From NCBI GenBank assembly GCA_033977485.1, contig CM066984.1:47847600-47911599 (forward strand): a DNA stretch of 64,000 nt, given 5' to 3'. Made by a program: the position numbers and the translations under genes. Each line of letters starts with the position of its first letter. Within the stretch, counting starts at the first letter, position 1. The stretch comes from Hydrangea macrophylla (taxonomy: Eukaryota; Streptophyta; Magnoliopsida; Cornales; Hydrangeaceae). Below the pieces are notes generated by a model, which ran no database searches, was not told where the DNA came from, and was given only the letters and a program-made list of their open reading frames with translations. Positions 58,291 to 64,000 of this stretch are shown here, piece by piece.

Positions 58291-59465
58291 TTCAAATAAC
58301 TAGAGCGATGGTCGGGCCCACCTGGCCTCTTTACGAAGTTCCATGCATCCCAACCTGTCAGTCAGTATAGTTGCCCAGGCTCAATCCGTCGTGGGCACGG
58401 CTTAGCTTAATCCCAGGGCATGATCTAGAACCTTCCAGAAGTTTCCTATACGAGTTAGAGTGCTAATGGAATGTAAAGATTGTTTCCTAATCCGATTAGG
58501 AAACCTGCACGATTTGTGTTAATCACACCTAATCAGATTATGTTACCTTATCATTGCAGTTTCCTTGTAAGGAGAGGTCTCTTGCATGTATAAGAGGGAC
58601 CCCTCATTTCCTAAAAATGGGACGATAAATTTACTACAATGCAATACTCAACAGTCTTGCGTAGCCCGGCCGACCTCTGGTAGCTCGAGTCTATTATTGG
58701 TTCACCAATGGTCACCAGCTATTTCATAACATAGTAAAAGTTTTTTTTTTTTTTTCGGAAAACGGTAAATAGATTCCAATAAAGGGGATGTACACAAGTA
58801 CAAGGGACAAACCCCAGGATATACAATAAAGCACAAAGCATAAGGACTAGTGGCCAATCAAACCACTAAAATGCCTCAAAAGGCGAAAAATGGGACAAAG
58901 AAAACCAAATCAAGGAAATAAAACAAAACAAAGAAAAAGATGCAAAAATCAATCCCAATTACTCAGCAAGGCTTGTAGATGATTGTGAGTGTTCCATTTG
59001 ATCCTAATTTGAGCATTGATTTGCGAGACAAAAATCTTTAAAAGATGCTCTTTAGGTGTAGAAGAATTCTGAAAAGTCCTTATGTTTCTTTCTCTCTAAA
59101 GTCCATAAATTATAACCCCCAAACAAATTATGGGTATCATATGCTGAGGTGTCCTCCCCTTCCAATGCTGGATCATCCAAGAAATAGTGCTATCCCAAGG
59201 GGTGCCATTCCAAATCAGGTCACATCTCAACATCAAATCCTGCCAAATGAAATTGGAGTAAGTACACTGAAAGAAAAGGTGATCATGAGAGTCCATTTGC
59301 CTAAGGCATAAAGCACATGCTAAAGGCCCAAGAGTATAATTACAAATTTTATCTTGAGTTGCTAGCCTTCTCATAACATAGTAAAAGTGCTCAGACACAA
59401 CGTGGACGTAGGTCTCTTCTTTAACAAGGCCAAAATGGATCCACCAGTATATGCTGAGAAATAAA
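58291..59465 (+). repeat. LTR-like sequence, plus orientation, interrupted by LINE P
   Basis: Non-coding sequence with a TATA-like tgtataagaggg at about 58588, then a leader. After LINE P it continues tgctcagacacaacgtggacgtagg at 59388-59412. That is the type of U5 seen in many plant LTR elements. The exact ends and family are not clear, and no partner LTR is in the window. Confidence 0.4.
58741..59370 (-). mobile_element. LINE 'P' 3' fragment with 17-bp TSD
   Basis: A 630-bp 5'-truncated LINE. Target duplication TCATAACATAGTAAAAG at 58724-58740 and 59371-59387. It encodes LATQDKICNYTLGP, HDHLFFQCTYSNFIWQ and a C-terminal module with a stop near 59096. Tail motif (ccccaggata) at about 58810 and T-run 58741-58755. 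Confidence 0.9.
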
Positions 59466-60615
59466 AGTTTTTGGCAGACCAAAATCCCGTCCCAATGCTC
59501 TTAGTACTGGAGAAAGTTATTAAAACTCAGATTATTCATCGAATTGGTAATGGTAATCATACCTTCCTTTGGTTTGATAATTGGCTCCCCGGGGGTCCCC
59601 TTCTGGATCGATTTACTAATAGAATTGTGTATGATGCTGCTATTAGTATTGATGCGAAGGTTAGTAACATTATTAGAGAGACAGAATGGCGCTGGCCTAG
59701 TTCAAACACTTTAGAGCTGAATGAAATTAGGAATATTTTGTCAAATTTCTATTCTCCAAATAATAGCCTTGATACTGTTAAGTGGACTTTATCCCCTAAT
59801 GGTGAGTTCAATTCCAACATCTTGTGGGACCATTTGAGGGGCCATGACACTGTAGTTCCCTGGTACAATGCTGTTTGGTTGTCTGGTTGTATCCCTAGAC
59901 AAATTTTTGTTCTTTGGATTGCTGCCCTTAACCGCTTATCCACACATGATAGAATTTATAGTTTCACACCTGGTCCACTTGTGTGTATGTTTTGCCACTC
60001 AAATATGGAGACTCATGACCACCTGTTCTTCAATTGTCCTTATTCTTTTCTTGTTTGGCAGGAGCTTATGAAAAGATGTGACATCCAATGGCAAAGTCAA
60101 AGTTGGAATGCTACATTGGAATGGATGGACCAAACGTTTAGAGGAAAAGCTTTTCAACAGGTGATTCCCAAGATCTGCCTGGGAGTGACGGTCTATGGGT
60201 TATGGAAAGAAAGAAACAAAAGAACTTTTAAGAAGATCTTCCAACCCCCTAGTATTCTCTTGAAGCAGTTAATATCTCAGATTAATGCTCAAATTAGGGT
60301 GAGATGGAAAACTCAAGTTAACATTGATAGATATCTTTGTAACTGGTGTGCTTAAGTTTTATGGGTCCCTTGCTGTTCTTGGCTTTTTGATGTGGTTCAG
60401 GTTTTGTTCCTTTTGATTTGGATGTAAGTTGTATGGTGCTTCTCGGGTAGACTTTTGTCTCCTGTAGGGCTTGCTTGTTCTGTTGTGGTAGGTTGTTTTT
60501 TGCTCCAGGTCCTCCTGGTTGTGCTGTTTGTTTTTCCTGGGGTATGCCCCTTGTACATTTGTACATCCTTTTTGGAATCTATTTACCATTTTCCGAAAAA
60601 AAAAAAAAAAAAAAA
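59466..60615 (+). mobile_element. LINE 'Q' 3' fragment with long open zf-RVT frame
   Basis: 5'-truncated in the connector before zf-RVT (FWQ..PSQCS). One clean frame runs to the stop at 60353-60355. It covers IIHRIGNGNHTFLWFDNW, WTLSPNGEFNSNILWDHL, FTPGPLVCMFCHSNM, HDHLFFNCPYSFLVWQ and WKERNKRTF, ending YLCNWCA. The UTR has the tail motif at about 60537 and an A-run 60596-60615. No clear TSD. Confidence 0.85.
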
Positions 60616-61740
60616 GATGATCATGGGTTTCCATCTGAGAGTGACAAAAAACACATGCAAGGGGGGCCAGGAGTGAAAGACGCAATCCTGTCATGGGTAG
60701 TCAATCTATTATGAGCAGCTAGCCAAAGGATAATACTCGACCTTGGGGTTCCACCTTGGAACCACACACCATTATACCAAGGCACAACAGGGTTATGATT
60801 TTTTAAGTGATCCCAAATGAGGGCGGTGTTAAATTTACCATTCGGGCTAATCTGCCAGCAAACTCTATCCTGAGAATTAGAGGGTTTGTAGAGGGTAGCA
60901 AGCATAGCTCTAACTTCATCAAGTTCAATGGAGTGAGAGCTGGGCCACACCCAATCCAACCCTCTAATAATGGCACTAACTTTGGCATTAATATTAATAG
61001 CAGCATCATAAACGATTCTATCAGTATACTTATCCAAGATAGGCCCCATAGGAAGCCAATTATCAAACCAAAGCGATGTTAGATCCCCATTCCCAATTTT
61101 ATGATAAATCAAAGGCTTAGCAACTTGTCTAAGTTTTAATAACTTCCTCCAATACCAGGAGCATTGGGACGGGGTTTTAACCTGCCAAAACATTTTGTCT
61201 TTAAGCATATACAGGTGGATCCAATTTTTCCAAAGAGAATTATTAGAGGGATCAAGAACACTTCCAATATGTTTGAGGTTCAAGACAGTATTAGTTAAGT
61301 AGATGTCCTTGAACCCCAAACCACCTTCTTCCTTAGGCCTACAGACAACATGCCATGCAATTTTAGCACCCTGATTAATATCGGTATCACCAGTCCAGAA
61401 AAATCTAGACATAATTTGAGCCACATGTTTAAGAACTCCTTTAGGTAGAACAAACATTCTAGACCAGTAAAGTTGTATACCTGCCAAAACAGAATTAATC
61501 AGTTGAGTTCTACCAGCATAAGACAAGAATCTTGATTTCCAAGAGTTAATCCTAGCACAAATTTTGTTCACAAGTTCCGCACAATCTTGTTTTTTAAGTT
61601 TAGAGGTGATAAGGGGAACCCCAAGGTACCTAATGGGCAAAACCCCTTTGACAAACTTGAGGGTAAACATAATGTTATGCGCAATTTCGTCATCGACATT
61701 AGAGAAGAAGATACAGGCCTTAGCATGGTTAGCTTGGACC
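60616..61740 (-). pseudogene. LINE 'R' ORF2 fragment (post-RT connector and zf-RVT)
   Basis: From about QANHAKACIFF through LPIRYLGVPLIT, FLSYAGRTQLINS, GMFVLPKGVLKHV and the zf-RVT start (WQISPNGKFNTALIWDHL) to FTPGP. A 1-bp shift near 60665 then moves the conserved LACVFCHSQMETHDHLFF into another frame. The 3' end is lost against the poly(A) of LINE Q. There are no other stops over 345 codons. Confidence 0.8.
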
Positions 61741-61816
61741 TAAAATCATTTCCTTGGTGTATTACAACTCATTGTTCTCCACTGTGAGGACAAGCAAGTA
61801 AAAGTTTTTAAATTCA
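61741..61816. other. Short non-LINE junction sequence
   Basis: About 75 bp between LINE R and LINE S that match neither. No ORF or motif seen. Confidence 0.4.
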
Positions 61817-62510
61817 CACGAGATCATTCCCATATTGTCCCGTGGCATAGCACAGTGTGGTTCCAAGGTGGAACTCCTAGACAGAGTATTATCCTATGGT
61901 TAGCTGCCCAGTATAGGCTTTCCACCCATGATAGAATTTCTATGTTTACTCCTGGTCCCCTTGCTTGTGTGTTTTGCCATTCTCATATGGAAACTCATGA
62001 TCATTTATTTTTTGCTTGCCCTTACTCCTCTCTTGTTTGGCAGGAACTTATGTTAAGATGTGGACTGACTTGGAATGGGCATAGTTGGAATTATACGTTG
62101 CTTTGGATGGCTCAGCACCTTAAAGGAAAACGGATACATCATGTGATACCTCGGATAAGAACTTGATTTCTCAGATTACCATTAAGAACTTCAAACAGAA
62201 ACATAAATTTTGTCCTCCATATATTACCATTAAGAACTTGATTTCTCATATTAATGCTCTTATTAAGATCAAATGGAAGCACCATAGTAATTTTGATTTT
62301 ATCATTAGTAACTGGAACTAGTTCCATTTTTTGTCCTGACTAGCCAGGTTTCTTTATCTGGAATGTCATGTTTTTGTTTTGAGTAGCTCTCTGTGCTACA
62401 TGGTTTTGTTATGATCTCTGTCCTTAATGTATATCCTGGGGTATGCCCCTTGTACTTCTGTACAACCTCTTTTGTTTGGATTTTATTTACCATTTTTTCC
62501 GAAAAAAAAA
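61817..62510 (+). mobile_element. LINE 'S' 3' fragment with internal rearrangement
   Basis: Begins near RDHSHIVPWHSTVWF. The zf-RVT block is open (GGTPRQSIILWLA, HDHLFFACPYSSLVWQ) to a stop at 62164-62166. Beyond it, 62150-62250 carries a duplicated word set (attaccattaagaactt and gatttctcat, each twice), replacing the WKERN codons. The tail motif is at about 62432 and the A-run 62502-62510. Confidence 0.8.
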
Positions 62511-63435
62511 GATCCTCTAATGCATTATCAAACAAGAAGATGAGATTGTCAACGACTTTAGTGTGCTTTTCGATCAAGAGAGAAGTAGTGCAAATAACGC
62601 TCAAGAATGGAGGGTGGCTCAAAAATCTCTCAAGGTTCGAGTCTCCACAAGTGTTTCACCGATACGCGGATTATAAATGCATTAAACATCATCCTGTTAC
62701 AAGCGTTTGAGCAACGTGCGCCAATAGTCCAAGATTTGAAATTCATGAAGTTCACAATAACCGGGATAGTTCTAACACTTATGGGATTCAATGAGTGTCA
62801 CATGCTAAAAACACAAGAACAAATCAAGACAAGCGTCATCACTTGGCACTTTGCATGGGCAACTATGCAACAATCATTAGAGGCGTGGACTAGGGGTCCA
62901 AGGAAAAGAAAGAAAAATGGATTTTTTTTTCAATGCTTAAAGCGTTACTTTGCAAGGAACATTGAAGTTCAAACAATGGAATAGCGAGTGACTATTACAC
63001 CCCCTACTAGAACCATGCATTGTCCGCAATTTATGAGCATCGAAACAAGCATAAAAACTATGAGAGAGGAGAGTATATCACCAATTTTGGGGCGATCCCG
63101 GAAAAACTCAGAGAAAATCCTACACAGGTAAGCACTACCAAGCACATCAAAGAAGTAAAGAAGGCTAGAAAGAAAGAAAAAACAAAAGAAAACATGAACT
63201 TCCATTAAATATGAACATCAAAAGTTATAGAAGTACATGAAAAGCCTAAATGACGCTGAAATAACTAAGAACAATAAGAAAATTACTAAATTAAGCGGCC
63301 AACATGGCTCGAGACAACGAAAGCAAGAAAAATCGACACCAAAGCAAGAATCTAGCAACTACAGAGGCAAAGCCAAGTGAGCTCGCTGCTAGTCGAAAAA
63401 AAATGCTAAAAAGTCGGTATCCAAGAGAAACGACC
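62511..63435. other. Unrecognised sequence with one 125-codon plus frame
   Basis: A plus frame at 62607-62984 (MEGGSKISQGSSLHK to NIEVQTME) includes FMKFTITGIVLTLMGFNE and a basic patch RGPRKRKKN. I recognise no family, and its codons do not continue elsewhere. 62990-63435 is purine-rich, with no supported gene. It could be decayed retroelement internal sequence. Confidence 0.3.
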
Positions 63436-64000
63436 TCAAGGTGGCGGTGCGGAGGGACCAGCACCACCGGCGCGTGCAATGGCACTCATATGGGCCCTAA
63501 ACTGTAGCTCCTCCCTCTCAACCTGCTGGGTCGCAGCCATCTCCATACTGGCCTGAAGCGAGTCAAAGCGAGACATGACTTGGGCCTCCATCTCCATCAT
63601 CTCAATCCGACTCTCTCTGAGCTCACCCTTAGTCTCAAGCAGAAGGTGCTCCAGATGAGCAAAGTTCGGTGCTGTCGCTGGAGTGGGAGCAAGCTACTCA
63701 ACATCCACATCCTCCTCCTGAACCTGGGGAACATCTCCCTCAGGCGCTTGTTGTGCGGCTCGTTGCCTCTTTCGGGCTTGAGCCTAGAAAGCGCTCTTGG
63801 ACTTGGCCAGAGACACTCCACCTAGGGGGTCCTCGATGGAAATGAGGTGATCGTCTGGCTTAGGCTTCACCCCCTCGGAAAGGCAGAGCCTGGTGACAAG
63901 GGAGCCGTAAGGGAGACTGCTGGAAACTGTGGTCTTGGCCAAGGCATTATACATGACCTCTAGAAAGAGCCTTAGCAGAGAGAATGCGTCCGCGGTGCCA
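63436..64000 (-). pseudogene. Decayed plant retrotransposon protein, C-terminal part
   Basis: Minus-strand reading: SSSLPYGSLVTRLCLSE, a frame change near 63870, then KPKPDDHLISIEDPLGGVS, an in-frame TAG near 63785, then AQARKRQRAAQQAPEGD. After a stop near 63695 it continues as HLLLETKGELRESRIEMMEM (coiled-coil-like), ending AGGAGPSAPPP with TGA at 63438-63436. The layout resembles the putative plant transposon protein domain found in plant LTR elements, but the match is from memory. The upstream part is outside the window. Confidence 0.45.

Noticed and set aside
62607..62984. Host protein-coding gene
   Set aside because: Single short frame, no recognised domain, no splice or promoter support. 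Kept only as an unrecognised ORF.

Overview
This is plant nuclear DNA made almost entirely of nested retrotransposons. The evidence is two-ORF LINEs whose ORF1 carries a DUF4283 domain plus zinc knuckle and whose ORF2 carries endonuclease, RT and zf-RVT domains; a Ty3/gypsy element primed by initiator-Met tRNA; and a tRNA-derived SINE. It reads as a flowering-plant heterochromatic, possibly pericentromeric, segment. I see no convincing host gene.

Layout. 1-2694 holds three plus-strand LINE pieces, one inserted in another. 2695-15083 is a minus-strand LINE ('A') split by an intact gypsy element (5354-12365, TSD GTTCT) and by a short plus-strand LINE piece (about 12590-12902). 15084-23015 is a second minus LINE ('H') carrying two more LINE insertions (18425-19454 and 19774-20865, each with a clean TSD). 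23016-57121 is one minus LINE ('G') stretched over 34 kb by later insertions: LINE 'N' (24051 to about 47100), a truncated SINE (47495-47589), LINE 'O' (47808-48830), a full SINE (50171-50342) and an LTR element (50569-55813) that itself contains LINE 'F' (50667-54925). 57125-60615 has an LTR tip, LINE 'I', an LTR-like stretch and LINEs 'P' and 'Q'. 60616-62510 has LINEs 'R' and 'S'. The last 1.5 kb holds unrecognised sequence and a decayed transposon gene.

The central feature is at 25580-44412, inside LINE N. It is an 18.8-kb head-to-tail array of 17 LTRs separated by 16 short internal regions (period about 1130 bp). The whole array is bounded by a single perfect 5-bp target duplication, CTGCA. 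Each unit keeps a primer-binding site, a polypurine tract and TGATG...CATCA LTR ends, but no gag or pol. It looks like a non-autonomous relative of the gypsy element at 5-12 kb that inserted once and was then amplified in place into a satellite-like array.

The gypsy element has one uninterrupted gag-pol ORF. Its last 77 codons lie inside the 3' LTR, a trait I associate with the centromeric CRM lineage. Its LTRs differ by one substitution and one indel, so it is young. The LINEs share a TAATGA stop/start overlap between ORF1 and ORF2, and a conserved hairpin-bearing 3' tail seen 13 times on both strands. Two plus-strand copies go straight from an ORF1 stop to that tail with no ORF2. Element names (A, F, G, H, K, L, N, O, P, Q, R, S, T, U, I) are local labels.
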